The position numbers and the translations under genes were made by a program. From positions 80,008 through 144,007 of the forward strand of contig CAKJYJ010000002.1 of the NCBI GenBank assembly GCA_918262735.1: DNA of 64,000 nucleotides, read 5' to 3'. The notes under the pieces were generated by a model that saw only the letters and a program-made list of their open reading frames with translations, made no database searches and was not told the DNA's origin. This stretch comes from Clostridiales bacterium. GTDB lineage: Bacteria > Bacillota > Clostridia > Christensenellales > UBA1242. Shown one piece after another: positions 10,104 through 21,057 of the stretch. Each line of letters opens with the position of its first letter. The stretch's first letter is position 1.

Positions 10104-11237
10104 ATGAATAAAAATATTTATGTTGAATATGCACAAAGAGCCAGGGCGATTAAGATTAATAAAATAGATTATAACCTTGAGCAAACAAGAAACATAAAAG
10201 TATTGTTTGATGATTATAAAAAATATCTGGTTAAATATTTGAAAGAGTTAAAAACAAAAGCTTATGACATTGAGGGTGTTCGTCAAAACTTAAAGTTGGA
10301 TGCACAAATGATATATAGAGATTTAGTTAACGCAGGCAACAATTTTGATTTTTATGAAACGTACGATGCAGCTAGCAGTCTTCACAATGCCGAGGCAATT
10401 TGCAAAAGAAATAAAAACGACTTTTGGGCAAGCAAGTATGATGACGTTGACCGAAAATACAAATGCTATGTAAGAATTGACGCTGGATTTGGCCCAGGGT
10501 ATGGATTTGAAAACATTAACACAACCTTGGCACACCTGGCAGAGGTTGACAAACAAAATGAAGAAATAAGAAAAAAAATTGAAGAAAGTGAAACCCAGAT
10601 TGAAAAAATAAAAGAAGAACAGGCTAAACTTAAAAAACAAAGAACATTAGGTGTATTCGTAAAAAAATCTGCCAAGGAAAGAATACGAGAATTGGATCAA
10701 TGCATTCGCGACGCCCAACCGTTTATTAGGTGGAATAAAGCTCAACTTACAGATGATGAGAATTGTAATTATTTGGCAGATCTGAAAGCTGCTATAGATT
10801 TTTATAATAGTTTAAGCGAACAGGGCAAACAAAAACTAAATGAAATGATGTTAAAATGCAATAAGGCAGACGGGGAATTACAGGTAAAACAACTAAAAAT
10901 GAATCAAGAAATAAATAATATTATAATTGGAAATTCTCCAGAAACATTTATTAATTTTATTAAAAATAGTCCAAAGAGCGCTGAATATAAGCAATATATA
11001 AAAGATTTTTCAAAATACTTATCAGAAAACAAAATATCATTAAGACTTGCAAATGGAAATTATTTTGATGTTTTCTCATTTGTTGACTTTGGAAGATATA
11101 AAAAAGAAGCAAAGTATTTGTTAGAACTTATTGATTTAAAAAAACAGAAAAGACAAGAAAAACAGGAAGAGAGTGATGGAGGCCGTCTTTTAGGAGCATG
11201 GGTTCATGCACCACACAAGATTGAATATATAGGGTAG
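10104..11237 (+). CDS. Hypothetical protein with coiled coil
   Basis: Intact ORF with SD (aggagaaaataatg); coiled-coil stretch EEIRKKIEESETQIEKIKEEQAKLKKQ. Confidence 0.6.
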   Translation: MNKNIYVEYAQRARAIKINKIDYNLEQTRNIKVLFDDYKKYLVKYLKELKTKAYDIEGVRQNLKLDAQMIYRDLVNAGNNFDFYETYDAASSLHNAEAICKRNKNDFWASKYDDVDRKYKCYVRIDAGFGPGYGFENINTTLAHLAEVDKQNEEIRKKIEESETQIEKIKEEQAKLKKQRTLGVFVKKSAKERIRELDQCIRDAQPFIRWNKAQLTDDENCNYLADLKAAIDFYNSLSEQGKQKLNEMMLKCNKADGELQVKQLKMNQEINNIIIGNSPETFINFIKNSPKSAEYKQYIKDFSKYLSENKISLRLANGNYFDVFSFVDFGRYKKEAKYLLELIDLKKQKRQEKQEESDGGRLLGAWVHAPHKIEYIG

Positions 11238-11275
11238 GCATCCGTATAATCCAATATTTTATGTTATTAGAATAG

Positions 11276-11310
11276 TATAAAAACGACTTTAATTAGTCGT
11301 TTTTTTTGCA
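11276..11310 (+). terminator. Rho-independent terminator
   Basis: AAAACGACT ttaatt AGTCGTTTTTTTT. Confidence 0.75.
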
Positions 11311-11448
11311 TACAAGAACATTAAGAGCAAATATTTTTATATATTTCAAAAATATATAAAATTCAAAAAACAGTTGTTATTATTAAAAAATACAGTTATA
11401 ATAACAATATAATTAGTGGTTTCTGCAAATTATAAAAGGGGGTGCGTT

Positions 11449-13140
11449 ATGTATAGTCTAAACAAAAAAAACAGCATACATATATTGACGCTTGTCAGCA
11501 TCTTCATTTTTATTTTATTAAGCACCTGTCAGTTTTTTGTTGGTGTTGGAACAAGGGCTGTTAGCACATTTACGCCAGCTGGAGGCTCAGGGACAAGTGC
11601 TAGCCCATATTTAATTGCAAACCAAACACAATTAAACAGCCTTGCGGGGTATGTTAATTCCGGTGGTAGCACAAGCGGAAAATATTATAAACTAACAGAG
11701 AATATAACCTTGTCGGGTAATCACACACCGATAGGGAATAGTTCATATAAATTCCAGGGTAATTTTGATGGTGATGGGCATAGTATAGATTCTCTTAACA
11801 TTACTGGAACAGCGAGCACAACCTTAGGTTTTTTTGGCTATATTAACGGAGCAACAATAAAAAACGTGTACCTAAAAAGCGGAACAATTAGTAACACATA
11901 TGATTCTGGTGCACTTGTTGGTAGTGCAACGGGAAGCATCACCATAGAGAACTGTAGAAACTATGGAGTAACTGTAAGATATCCATCTAGTGGCACGGGC
12001 ACTGGACAGATGGGGCTTGGCGGACTTATTGGTTGGGCAAATACCGCCACTGGCACAATATCCTCTTGTTGCAACTTGGCTACCGTACAGAACTATGCAA
12101 TAAACCCATATGCTGGCGGTATTGTTGGGAAATATGGTGGAAGTATAACAAAATGCTATAATAAGGGAAAGGTTTATTCTGGAAGCTCGTCAACATCAGC
12201 AACTTCATATGGAGGGGGAATTTGTGGATATACTTCTGGAGCAATAACCGATTGTTTTAACGCTGCCAGTGTTGATGCTTATGCATTATCAGTAGAGTCT
12301 GATGGGGCATCAGGAACGAATTACACATTAAAAAAGACAACAATACCAGCATACGCTGGTGGAATATGTGGCGGTGGAGCTAGTTCTATTTCTAGATGCT
12401 ATAACACCGGATCCATTTATGGTGGTGGTTTACAATATAAATATACACTTGACTATTACCTTAGCGAAAAAACTTATACGACGGTCGGCGGAGGTAATGC
12501 CACCGCATCTGCCACACTGAATCATAAGGACTATATAAAAGGAACGATTTCTGTCCCAAATGAAATATATTATGATGATATACAATATATTACATCCGGA
12601 ACAAATTGTTTTGGAACAAAAAAATATGACGGTTCCGCAAGGTATTGTTCAGTTAACCTCACGTCTTCATACTATGGTCCAGGAGTTAGTGGGTATTCAT
12701 CCATTGGAGATCCGTTTGGCTATGGGACTAAAGACGGAACATTTGGTTTTACTAAAAGCACCACTTCGGAATTTGAAGATGTAAAGGACGGGAATACTAA
12801 CGGGATTGTTGCAAGGGTAACAGGAACATATTCCGTAAGAGGATATGGATTCACATGGAATTATTATAGTAATTATAAAGTCCATATAAAATATTCGTAT
12901 ACTGGTGTTAAAATTTGGACCACATATGACTATAAGAGTAGTTACACGGGTTCTGCAGTGTCCAAAACGGTTGATATTTTTAATTGTTCATTATCAAAAA
13001 AGGGTTATTCAACAATTGTGACTGATTCAGATTTAAAAAAGAAAGACTTGGGTTCTGCCTGGGCAGTGTCATCAAAAATAAATGACGGATTCCCACATCT
13101 TAAAAGTATGTACTGGGAAGATAATGCGGTTAAACCATAG
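11449..13140 (+). CDS. Secreted surface protein with GLUG-like repeats
   Basis: Start moved to the ATG after a GGGGG SD; signal peptide; GGIVGKYGG/GGGICGYTSG/GGICGGGAS repeats. Confidence 0.7.
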   Translation: MYSLNKKNSIHILTLVSIFIFILLSTCQFFVGVGTRAVSTFTPAGGSGTSASPYLIANQTQLNSLAGYVNSGGSTSGKYYKLTENITLSGNHTPIGNSSYKFQGNFDGDGHSIDSLNITGTASTTLGFFGYINGATIKNVYLKSGTISNTYDSGALVGSATGSITIENCRNYGVTVRYPSSGTGTGQMGLGGLIGWANTATGTISSCCNLATVQNYAINPYAGGIVGKYGGSITKCYNKGKVYSGSSSTSATSYGGGICGYTSGAITDCFNAASVDAYALSVESDGASGTNYTLKKTTIPAYAGGICGGGASSISRCYNTGSIYGGGLQYKYTLDYYLSEKTYTTVGGGNATASATLNHKDYIKGTISVPNEIYYDDIQYITSGTNCFGTKKYDGSARYCSVNLTSSYYGPGVSGYSSIGDPFGYGTKDGTFGFTKSTTSEFEDVKDGNTNGIVARVTGTYSVRGYGFTWNYYSNYKVHIKYSYTGVKIWTTYDYKSSYTGSAVSKTVDIFNCSLSKKGYSTIVTDSDLKKKDLGSAWAVSSKINDGFPHLKSMYWEDNAVKP

Positions 13141-13201
13141 CTTAAGTATTTATTGGATACATTTTTTATAAAATAAGTAGGTAATTGGGGAGTGTGATAT
13201 A

Positions 13202-14083
13202 ATGGATTTTATAGTAAATAAGTCGATGGATCTAAACGAATTTGATCAAGAAAAACTAAACGCGCTTATTGGTGATATTATTAAACTTGATGATAAGTTT
13301 TCTTCTGAAGGGTTCAATATAAGTTCATGGTACGGGAATTTCAAGAAGAACAGGTTTTACGATAAATTAGAAAAGCTAAATCGGGGGTATCATTATAAAC
13401 CTATTCTTCCCAAAAAATATGATAGAAAGTTCCCATCGTTTTTGGTTTGGGAAATATACACCGTTATTAACACTCTTAATTTCAAAAAAGGAGATGTTGT
13501 TTTAGATATTGGCGGTGCTTGTTCGTTGTTTTCATTTTTTCTTGAATCAAAAGGGGTAAAGGTAATTGCAATAGATATAAATAAAGAAATTGTTGATGAA
13601 GCTAATAGGATTGCTCGGGCACTTAACTTAAATTATTTGGCAATACATAGTGATGCAGAGGAATTTGTTAACAATAGTGATATAAAATTTGATTATATTA
13701 CGTCTATATGTGTTTTTGAGCATATTGAGTCAGAAAAAAGGAAAAGAATAGTAAAAAATTTACATAAATTATTAAAACCAGATGGAAAAATAGCTCTTAC
13801 TTTTGATTATCGTAACCCTTCGAAATTCGTTAAAATCAACAATCCTGACGATGTTTTGAGTGAACTGGCTTGTTCTGAGTACTTAAAACCATATGGGAAT
13901 CAAACCTTTATTGATAATAACAAGAATTATCTAGTGCATGGCTTTTTCCATTATAAATTTTTTATTAGATATAAGATTAGGTCAATAAAAAAAGGAAATT
14001 TCAGGAGGTGTGATTTTTTTAAAGTTAAATTTAAGAATGATTATACTTTCGGCTCCTTATTTTTAGAATTAAAAAGGAATTAA
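13202..14083 (+). CDS. Class I SAM-dependent methyltransferase
   Basis: VVLDIGGACSLFSFFLESKGVKVIAIDINKEIVDEA motif I/II. Confidence 0.8.
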   Translation: MDFIVNKSMDLNEFDQEKLNALIGDIIKLDDKFSSEGFNISSWYGNFKKNRFYDKLEKLNRGYHYKPILPKKYDRKFPSFLVWEIYTVINTLNFKKGDVVLDIGGACSLFSFFLESKGVKVIAIDINKEIVDEANRIARALNLNYLAIHSDAEEFVNNSDIKFDYITSICVFEHIESEKRKRIVKNLHKLLKPDGKIALTFDYRNPSKFVKINNPDDVLSELACSEYLKPYGNQTFIDNNKNYLVHGFFHYKFFIRYKIRSIKKGNFRRCDFFKVKFKNDYTFGSLFLELKRN

Positions 14084-14086
14084 AAT

Positions 14087-15592
14087 ATGCAATATTTTAT
14101 AATTGATGGTAACGATTCTTTACAGGACGTTATTAATTATTTAATAGAAACGTCTGGATTACCAAGTATTCATCAAAGAATGAACATGTATCCTGCAGAT
14201 AATTCAAATAATAGTTTTCAAATTCAATTTGTGGATAATTGTATTTTTTTTCAAGAATCAGAGCAAACAAAATTTATTAGTATAAAAAATAAAAATCTAA
14301 AGTCGTTTTTAAGATTTATTTCTCGTATCTGTGAGTCGTTTTTTATTAATAAAATTGAATTACTGCAATTTTGTAGTTGTAGTATTTTGTTTGACACATA
14401 TCACGGGAATCTTATAGCAACAGAGGATATGGATGTTGTAAATAGGATTAAAGAAAGATTTAACTTTCAATATTATGAAAATATTAACGAACATAAAGCG
14501 AAAATATACGATAGTGCAGAAAAAATATTTGATACGTTGGGGAATCTGAATGGCAAGATTAAGGATTATGCAATAAAAACAGGATTAGATATTCGTTCGG
14601 CGAGCCCGTCTGTTAGGATAAGATTATCTAACTTATCAAATGATTATTCCTTTTTAGAAAAATATTTTAAATTGGTGACCCAAAACGATCTTTTAAGTTT
14701 AGAATCCAAAAGGAATGTAAACACATTATTTAAGCCAATGAGTATTATTATTCCAATTTTTAACCAAGATGTTACATCGACATTGCTTTCAATACAAGGG
14801 CAACATTTGTCAATGGAAGAAAAAACTAAAATACAAGTGATATTGGTTAATGATGGATCAAAACTAGATGTTGAGTCGCAAATTATGAAGATTAAGGATA
14901 GTTTGGATTTTCATATTGATTATGTTTCATTCTCCGCCAATCAAGGATTATCAAATGCCAGAAATGTCGGATTTTCATTAGCTAAATATGATATTATTCT
15001 ATTTTTGGATTCGGATATAGTACTGAGCAAAGATTACCTAATTGACATTAATACTAGATTGCAAGTTATTCCTAACGGGTTATTTGTTGCTATGAGGAAA
15101 AACATAGATAAAGACGATCCTATTCTTAATACTAAAAATCTATTAAATGGTATAGAAAGATGCAATAATTTTGATGACAGTAGAATAATTACGAAGAGAA
15201 AAGATTATCACATAGGGTGGGATAGTGCATATGGAGATGAAAATGTAATGATCCTTGATGATACAAATTATTTTAAACAGCTGGGTTTTGGTTCAAAAAT
15301 TGGGATATATGATTTACCCGCCGTTGTTGCCGGGCACAATATGGCCGTGTCAAGGCAATTTATAAAAAAACAACCCGTTTTTTCAACCAGGTTTAAAGGT
15401 TGGGGAATGGAAGATACATATTTTGCATCTTCAATAATAGCTAATGGGTGCTTCGTAATTCCATTATTATCATCGTGTGTATATCATATAAATCATCCGC
15501 CAAGAAGTGGTAATATGGAACAAAAAATAATTGAGGCAAAAAAGAACTATTATTTATATAACGAAATGTTAGATGAAAAGTGGGAAGAGTAA
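14087..15592 (+). CDS. Family 2 glycosyltransferase with ~200-aa N-terminal extension
   Basis: MSIIIPIFNQ...NQGLSNARNVGFSLAKYDIILFLDSDI; chondroitin-synthase-like GWGMEDTYFAS. Confidence 0.8.
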   Translation: MQYFIIDGNDSLQDVINYLIETSGLPSIHQRMNMYPADNSNNSFQIQFVDNCIFFQESEQTKFISIKNKNLKSFLRFISRICESFFINKIELLQFCSCSILFDTYHGNLIATEDMDVVNRIKERFNFQYYENINEHKAKIYDSAEKIFDTLGNLNGKIKDYAIKTGLDIRSASPSVRIRLSNLSNDYSFLEKYFKLVTQNDLLSLESKRNVNTLFKPMSIIIPIFNQDVTSTLLSIQGQHLSMEEKTKIQVILVNDGSKLDVESQIMKIKDSLDFHIDYVSFSANQGLSNARNVGFSLAKYDIILFLDSDIVLSKDYLIDINTRLQVIPNGLFVAMRKNIDKDDPILNTKNLLNGIERCNNFDDSRIITKRKDYHIGWDSAYGDENVMILDDTNYFKQLGFGSKIGIYDLPAVVAGHNMAVSRQFIKKQPVFSTRFKGWGMEDTYFASSIIANGCFVIPLLSSCVYHINHPPRSGNMEQKIIEAKKNYYLYNEMLDEKWEE

Positions 15593-16368
15593 TGGGAAGA
15601 TGGGTTTTATTTGATATTGATGAGACTATTATTTATGAGGATAAATATCCAATTAATTTTAACGAAATACATAATAAGATTAAAGTATTAAAAAATATGG
15701 GGGTTAAATTTGGGATTTGCACAAATAGGAGTTTTAATAGAGCCACAATTAGGATTGCAAAAAGATACAATGCAGATGAAATAATTATAACAGAAGGGGG
15801 TTGTTGTGTTTATAAGCGCCGGTTTTGGGGTCATAAGCTTATATGTAAAAGCAACACGTTTACTTCTGAAATAAAAAAGCATATTAAATTGAAAATTTTT
15901 GATTTTTTGTTTGATACAAACAATAACTATGCTACAATAATAAAGAAGCGATCAGTGGAGAAAAACACTTTTTATTTTAGTAGACACCGAATCGCAACAC
16001 AAACCGTTACTCTTAACAATAATTATATAAACAAAATTAATGATTTGTGCCTAAGTTTAAGGGATGATGAAATATTAAATTATTATAATATTGAAAGGGA
16101 TTTGAAACATAAAAACAGAATTAATATTTTTCCAAACACAATGAACAAGTTTTTACGAATGCAATCTTTATTTGATGATGGGGAGATTATTTTTGTAACG
16201 GATTTTGAGAATTGGGTACCTCCATGCAAAAAGAATTTGCGAATTGTTAGTGTTGGTAAAAATAAAAATTTTAATGATCTCTGTGATAATGTTTTTATGT
16301 CTAAAAGTAACGGCTTAAATGATGTTTTAGATTATATATTAAAAGGAGAAAAAAATGAAAGAATATGA
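15592..16368 (+). CDS. HAD-superfamily hydrolase-like protein
   Basis: WVLFDIDETII motif I; start moved to the second Met (taATG overlap with the upstream stop). Confidence 0.7.
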   Translation: MGRWVLFDIDETIIYEDKYPINFNEIHNKIKVLKNMGVKFGICTNRSFNRATIRIAKRYNADEIIITEGGCCVYKRRFWGHKLICKSNTFTSEIKKHIKLKIFDFLFDTNNNYATIIKKRSVEKNTFYFSRHRIATQTVTLNNNYINKINDLCLSLRDDEILNYYNIERDLKHKNRINIFPNTMNKFLRMQSLFDDGEIIFVTDFENWVPPCKKNLRIVSVGKNKNFNDLCDNVFMSKSNGLNDVLDYILKGEKNERI

Positions 16369-16819
16369 AGAATTATCAGAAAATTGTAAAATTAGATGGG
16401 ATGAAAACTTTGTTTTAGAAAAACAAAGATACACCCAAGTAAGTGGATATGTTTATAACGATAACAATCAGTTGTTAGTTGTTAAAAACGGAAAATCTTG
16501 GACAATACCTGGGGGGCATCCGGAAGCTGGAGAAACTCCACTGTTCACTCTTGAACGAGAAATAATGGAAGAGGCATGTGTTACTATAAAAGATGTTAAA
16601 TTTATTGGGGCGGTCGAGGTTGTTGAGAATGGTGAAACATACTATCAATTAAGGTATACCGCAAAGGCAGACAAGGTTTTAGAGTTTAAAAAAGAATGGG
16701 AAACTGACGAGAGGGCGTTTGTTGATTTGGAGCATTTAGCAGAATATATAAAGTGGGCTAATGGTAAAACATTTAGCGAACAAATATGTACTTCAAAAAA
16801 AGTATGGAACATTAAATAG
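16355..16819 (+). CDS. NUDIX hydrolase
   Basis: GGHPEAGETPLFTLEREIMEEA Nudix box. Confidence 0.88.
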   Translation: MKEYEELSENCKIRWDENFVLEKQRYTQVSGYVYNDNNQLLVVKNGKSWTIPGGHPEAGETPLFTLEREIMEEACVTIKDVKFIGAVEVVENGETYYQLRYTAKADKVLEFKKEWETDERAFVDLEHLAEYIKWANGKTFSEQICTSKKVWNIK

Positions 16820-16820
16820 T

Positions 16821-17945
16821 ATGAAAATATTAATTTATCAGCCACGGGTTTCTTATTATACTGGTGGTGGAGAAGTGTATCCATTACAAACTGCAAAGTT
16901 TTTTGCGGAATTGGGCCATGATGTCACAGTATTAACAACAAAAGCAAAATATATTAAATTTTCCGATTATTTTTTAAAATTTATTGAGAATAATCCAACA
17001 GTAAAAATTGAATATATTGTTCTGGACAATAATTATAAATTCATTTACGATACTCCTGCTGGTGTTGATTGGGAAAGATGGGATTTAGAGTCTCTTTACA
17101 TTGCTCGCGAAGCATATTCTTTTTTGTTGAAACATCAATATGATATTGTAACATGTCATTGTGTTATTGACACATTGGCAGTTCCTTTTTGCCAAAAGCA
17201 TATTTTACACTTACACGGTAGCCCGTCGGAGTTGAATTATATATGCAAGTTGGTGTTAAAAAAAGAAAAAAATATTTTAGCGGTTTCAAAGAATGTGGCA
17301 AACAAATGGCGATTATTAGGTATAGATACAAATATGAGGGTTAGCACAAACGCTATAGATGATAAGTTTTTCTTTCCTGCTGAAAATGTTAAAGGGAATG
17401 ACCTTTTATTCGTTGGTAGATTAATACCAATTAAGGGAGTGGATTATATTATAGAGGCTTTGAATATATTAAAACAAAAATATAGTTTAGCCCTTAATTT
17501 AAAAGTAATAGGTACTGGACCAATAATCGACGAACTTAAAAGTTTGGCCAAAAAATTAAATTTGGAAAGCCAGGTTATTTTTTATGGATTGGTTTCTAAT
17601 GAGTTTTTAATTAGTTCATATCAGAGTGCAAAAATTGCCGTGTTGCCTTCTTATGAAAAAGAGGGGATAATGTCTACGCTTCTTGAAGCTGCGGCTTGTA
17701 AGACTCCAGCAATCACTACAAGGGGGACAAGCATGGAGGAATTTGCACAGGATAATAAAAATGCCATACTTGTTGAGCCTAAAGATTCTGCCGACTTGGC
17801 TGAAAAAATATATCGATTATATACAGACAAACGACTATACAATCAGATTCAAAGAAATGCATATAATGAAGTAAAATTACATTACACCTGGAAGAAAAAA
17901 GCGCAGGAGTTAATTAAGTATTATTCAGAGGATGTTAATGAATAG
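16821..17945 (+). CDS. Family 4 glycosyltransferase
   Basis: YTGGGEVYPLQTAKFFAELGHDVTVLT; LLFVGRLIPIKGVDYIIEAL; start at ATG 16821. Confidence 0.85.
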   Translation: MKILIYQPRVSYYTGGGEVYPLQTAKFFAELGHDVTVLTTKAKYIKFSDYFLKFIENNPTVKIEYIVLDNNYKFIYDTPAGVDWERWDLESLYIAREAYSFLLKHQYDIVTCHCVIDTLAVPFCQKHILHLHGSPSELNYICKLVLKKEKNILAVSKNVANKWRLLGIDTNMRVSTNAIDDKFFFPAENVKGNDLLFVGRLIPIKGVDYIIEALNILKQKYSLALNLKVIGTGPIIDELKSLAKKLNLESQVIFYGLVSNEFLISSYQSAKIAVLPSYEKEGIMSTLLEAAACKTPAITTRGTSMEEFAQDNKNAILVEPKDSADLAEKIYRLYTDKRLYNQIQRNAYNEVKLHYTWKKKAQELIKYYSEDVNE

Positions 17946-18795
17946 TTTTTATATAAAATCTTCACGAGCAATAGTTAAAATTACAGCAGATAATAATGAG
18001 ATAAAAAAAATATTTAAAGATGATTTTTTATATGCATATATACCTTCTGTCGAGATTATTTTTGACCACCATTATCGGAAAATAAATGCGATTATTAATA
18101 TATCAAAAACAAACAAGAACAAAATAGATTTTAGGTTCCCTGTTATTGATTTTTATTATAAAACATTCAATTCAAAAGATATAATATCTTTAATTGAATA
18201 TGTTCTTGAAAGAGCAAGGCAGGAAATGGGCATAATATGCATACATGGTTCCGGAGCTATTGTTAATAACAAGGCTGTAATTTGTTGGGGACCAGCCACA
18301 GGAATGGGTAAAACTTCATTAGCAATCGGTTTCTCTCAAAATGGGAATGAGTTTTATTCAGATGAAAAAATTCTAATAGATTTGAAGAAAAGTATGGTTG
18401 TAGGAAGAATAAAATATCAATATCTTTCTAATGATTTTTGGAAAAGAGAGCATGGCTATGAAAAGTATTATCAACCAAAAAACTTGTCTAAAGATGATAA
18501 TTTTTTAATTAGATTATTTATTTATGGGATTGTATCTGAAAGTGAGTATATTTTAGATGTTTGGGATTCGACAAAGTTTTTTTGGCACATTTATGAAGAG
18601 TCTTGTAGAAAAATACGGGGAACATCTAGATTGTTTTTTAATTCTAGGTATTCGCCACCATCTCTTGATACTGAAGAATTGGCAAAAAAAAGGATCATAT
18701 GGTTGGTTAAGTTTACCAAGACGATCCCTTCTGTATATTATAGAGGAAATATTGAATCTGCGAAAATGGCATTGAGGACTTTTTTTGATGGTTGA
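17938..18795 (+). CDS. HPr kinase/PEPCK-like P-loop protein
   Basis: IHGSGAIVNNKAVICWGPATGMGKTSLAIGF resembles the HprK-type P-loop and its context. Confidence 0.6.
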   Translation: MNSFYIKSSRAIVKITADNNEIKKIFKDDFLYAYIPSVEIIFDHHYRKINAIINISKTNKNKIDFRFPVIDFYYKTFNSKDIISLIEYVLERARQEMGIICIHGSGAIVNNKAVICWGPATGMGKTSLAIGFSQNGNEFYSDEKILIDLKKSMVVGRIKYQYLSNDFWKREHGYEKYYQPKNLSKDDNFLIRLFIYGIVSESEYILDVWDSTKFFWHIYEESCRKIRGTSRLFFNSRYSPPSLDTEELAKKRIIWLVKFTKTIPSVYYRGNIESAKMALRTFFDG

Positions 18796-18810
18796 TATAT
18801 ATAAAGAAGA

Positions 18811-19443
18811 TCACAACGTTTTTCCATCTATATCGCTATAAATTATTTGTTTATTTTTTAATATATATTTATCAAAGATACTTACAGCATCGGCGAACAC
18901 TTCAGCTTTTGTTTTGTTGCTAGTGTCAATTTTATAATAGTTTAGGTTTCTGCTTTTGGCATATTCTTCAAGATTATTCTTATGCCACTCAATTGGATGT
19001 TTTAGATCTGGATCTTCGGGATTTCTTTCATATATTCTATTATATCTTTCAATATCCGTTGCAGTTAAGTAAATACTGGCATCAAAAAATGCGCCATTCT
19101 TTACATATTCATCATATATTGCTTCGGTATCCGCTGAACCGGTAACGGCATACGATGTAAGTAGACCCCTGTCTAGAATAATGTTTTTATTTTTTTGATA
19201 TTTTTTTAGCCAAAGAATAGCATCATTATAAAACCTAGTAATTTTTTCAATTGATTTTGAAGCATATATTTCCTGTTCAGCCTTAAAAACATATTTCATT
19301 GCATCTTCATAAGAACAGTTATACTTATGTTTAAACATTAATATTATGGGCTTTTCAACGAATATGAAACCGTATTTTTCGCATAAACTTTTAGCAAGAG
19401 ATGTTTTACCTGTTCCGTCATATCCATCAATTGAAATTATCAT
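18811..19443 (-). CDS. Thymidylate kinase-like nucleotide kinase
   Basis: MIISIDGYDGTGKTSLAKSLCEKYGF; start moved to the internal Met after an SD. Confidence 0.7.
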   Translation of the reverse strand: MIISIDGYDGTGKTSLAKSLCEKYGFIFVEKPIILMFKHKYNCSYEDAMKYVFKAEQEIYASKSIEKITRFYNDAILWLKKYQKNKNIILDRGLLTSYAVTGSADTEAIYDEYVKNGAFFDASIYLTATDIERYNRIYERNPEDPDLKHPIEWHKNNLEEYAKSRNLNYYKIDTSNKTKAEVFADAVSIFDKYILKNKQIIYSDIDGKTL

Positions 19444-19578
19444 GATTCCTCCAATTGTTGTTATTATAATATAGTAATTGTGGGAAGTCAATATATAAAT
19501 AGGGATTTGTTTTTTATACTCATAGTTAAATTATATTAAGTTTTTCCAATTAGATAATATAAGAAAGGGAGTTTTATT

Positions 19579-20004
19579 ATGATTAGGGTTTTGGCAAGTG
19601 GATATTTTGATCCAATTCATGTTGGACATATTGAGTATCTTAAAATGGCGAGAGAATTAGGGGATTATTTAATTGTTGCTGTTAATACAAATGAAAGCAC
19701 AATAAGAAAGAAAGGATATTTTTTTATGGATCAAAAAGATCGGATAGAAATATTAAAATCCTTAAGATTTGTTGATGAAGTAATATCTGTTATTGACCAT
19801 GATGATACCGTTGCAGAAACAATAAATGCTGTACAACCAGACATTTTTGCCAAAGGTGGGGATCGACATGTTGGTAATCTACCCCAAAAAGAAATAGATG
19901 TATGCACAAAGAATAATATAAAAATAATAACTGGGTTAGGGAAAAAAATTGAATCTAGTTCTGGTCTGATAAATAGACTCAACGAATTAAACAAAAAAAA
20001 ATGA
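19579..20004 (+). CDS. Adenylyltransferase/cytidylyltransferase (RfaE-C/TagD-like)
   Basis: ASGYFDPIHVGHIEYLKMA with HxGH motif; KGGDRH. Confidence 0.85.
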   Translation: MIRVLASGYFDPIHVGHIEYLKMARELGDYLIVAVNTNESTIRKKGYFFMDQKDRIEILKSLRFVDEVISVIDHDDTVAETINAVQPDIFAKGGDRHVGNLPQKEIDVCTKNNIKIITGLGKKIESSSGLINRLNELNKKK

Positions 20005-20026
20005 AGTCGGGTGACTTCATTTTTTA
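20000..20026 (+). terminator. Rho-independent terminator
   Basis: ATGAAGTC gggt GACTTCATTTTTT. Confidence 0.75.
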
Positions 20027-20027
20027 C

Positions 20028-20104
20028 TGGTTGCGGGGGCTGGATTTGAACCTGCGACCTTCGGGTTATGAGCCCGACGAGCTTCCGAGCTGCTCTACCC
20101 CGCG
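20028..20104 (-). tRNA. Initiator tRNA-fMet (CAT)
   Basis: 77 nt, CAT anticodon, C1:A72 acceptor mismatch and three GC pairs next to the anticodon loop (initiator hallmarks), encoded CCA. Confidence 0.95.
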
Positions 20105-20229
20105 ATATTTATTGACGGGTATATTATAGAGCATTATTTTATTTATGTCAATACTATTTCGTATAATTTATTGGCTTAAATGGTATTTTTATGTTCTTTT
20201 TATAATTTAAATGGCGGTGATTAGAGAAG

Positions 20230-21048
20230 TTATTTCTGGCGATTTAAGTATTCCTCAAAATCATCGATTATTTTTTTCAGTCTTTCATCCAAATAATTTT
20301 TTGCGGTTGTTTGAATGTTTGTTGGCACACCATAAAATGCTCCTGCCATTGCCCCAGTAATTGCTCCCATGGTGTCGGTGTCGCCACCCCAACCGATAAC
20401 TTTTTTTATTGCATCTTCATATGAGTTTGATATTAAAAAAGCAAATATGCATTGAGGAACGGTTTCCTGACAAGAGCCCTCATATTTATAATTTTCAAAT
20501 AGGTCGTCTTCGGTGTAGTTCATTGGGTAGTAGTTTTCTTCAACATACTTTTTTATTTCGTCTTTTGTTGTGCCGTTTAATGCAAGCCATTCAACAACAG
20601 CCGTTGCCTCTGCACCCTTTAAGCCTTCTGGGTGGTTGTGGGTGATTTCGGTAACAACCCTAGAAAGAGCCTTAACCTCATTTAAGTTTTTTGCGAAATA
20701 TGGAACTGCAGAAATTCTCATGGCGCTACCATTACCAAAAGAGTTATAGGGTTCTCTACTATCTGTTATTAACCATCTATAAAACATACTGCCATATCCA
20801 GCAGTTCGAAGATACTCCTTGCCAATGTTTTTTATGTTATCAATTAATTGGTCTTTTAAATTAGAATAATTTCCATCACAATCTAAAAGCGTTTTTGTAA
20901 TTATTAAAGTTAAAATTGAATCATCTGTGAACCTGTCATACCTGTTAAAAAGAGGAAAGTCCTTCATTTTTTGGCCAATAAATTCATAGTATGAGCCAGC
21001 AATATCCCCAGAAACAGCACCAATTACACCATTATTAATCATATACAT
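20230..21048 (-). CDS. ADP-ribosylglycohydrolase family protein
   Basis: GAVSGDIAGSYYEF, RFTDDSILTL, GGDTDTMGAITGAMAGA motifs. Confidence 0.85.
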   Translation of the reverse strand: MYMINNGVIGAVSGDIAGSYYEFIGQKMKDFPLFNRYDRFTDDSILTLIITKTLLDCDGNYSNLKDQLIDNIKNIGKEYLRTAGYGSMFYRWLITDSREPYNSFGNGSAMRISAVPYFAKNLNEVKALSRVVTEITHNHPEGLKGAEATAVVEWLALNGTTKDEIKKYVEENYYPMNYTEDDLFENYKYEGSCQETVPQCIFAFLISNSYEDAIKKVIGWGGDTDTMGAITGAMAGAFYGVPTNIQTTAKNYLDERLKKIIDDFEEYLNRQK

Positions 21049-21057
21049 AAACTCCTT

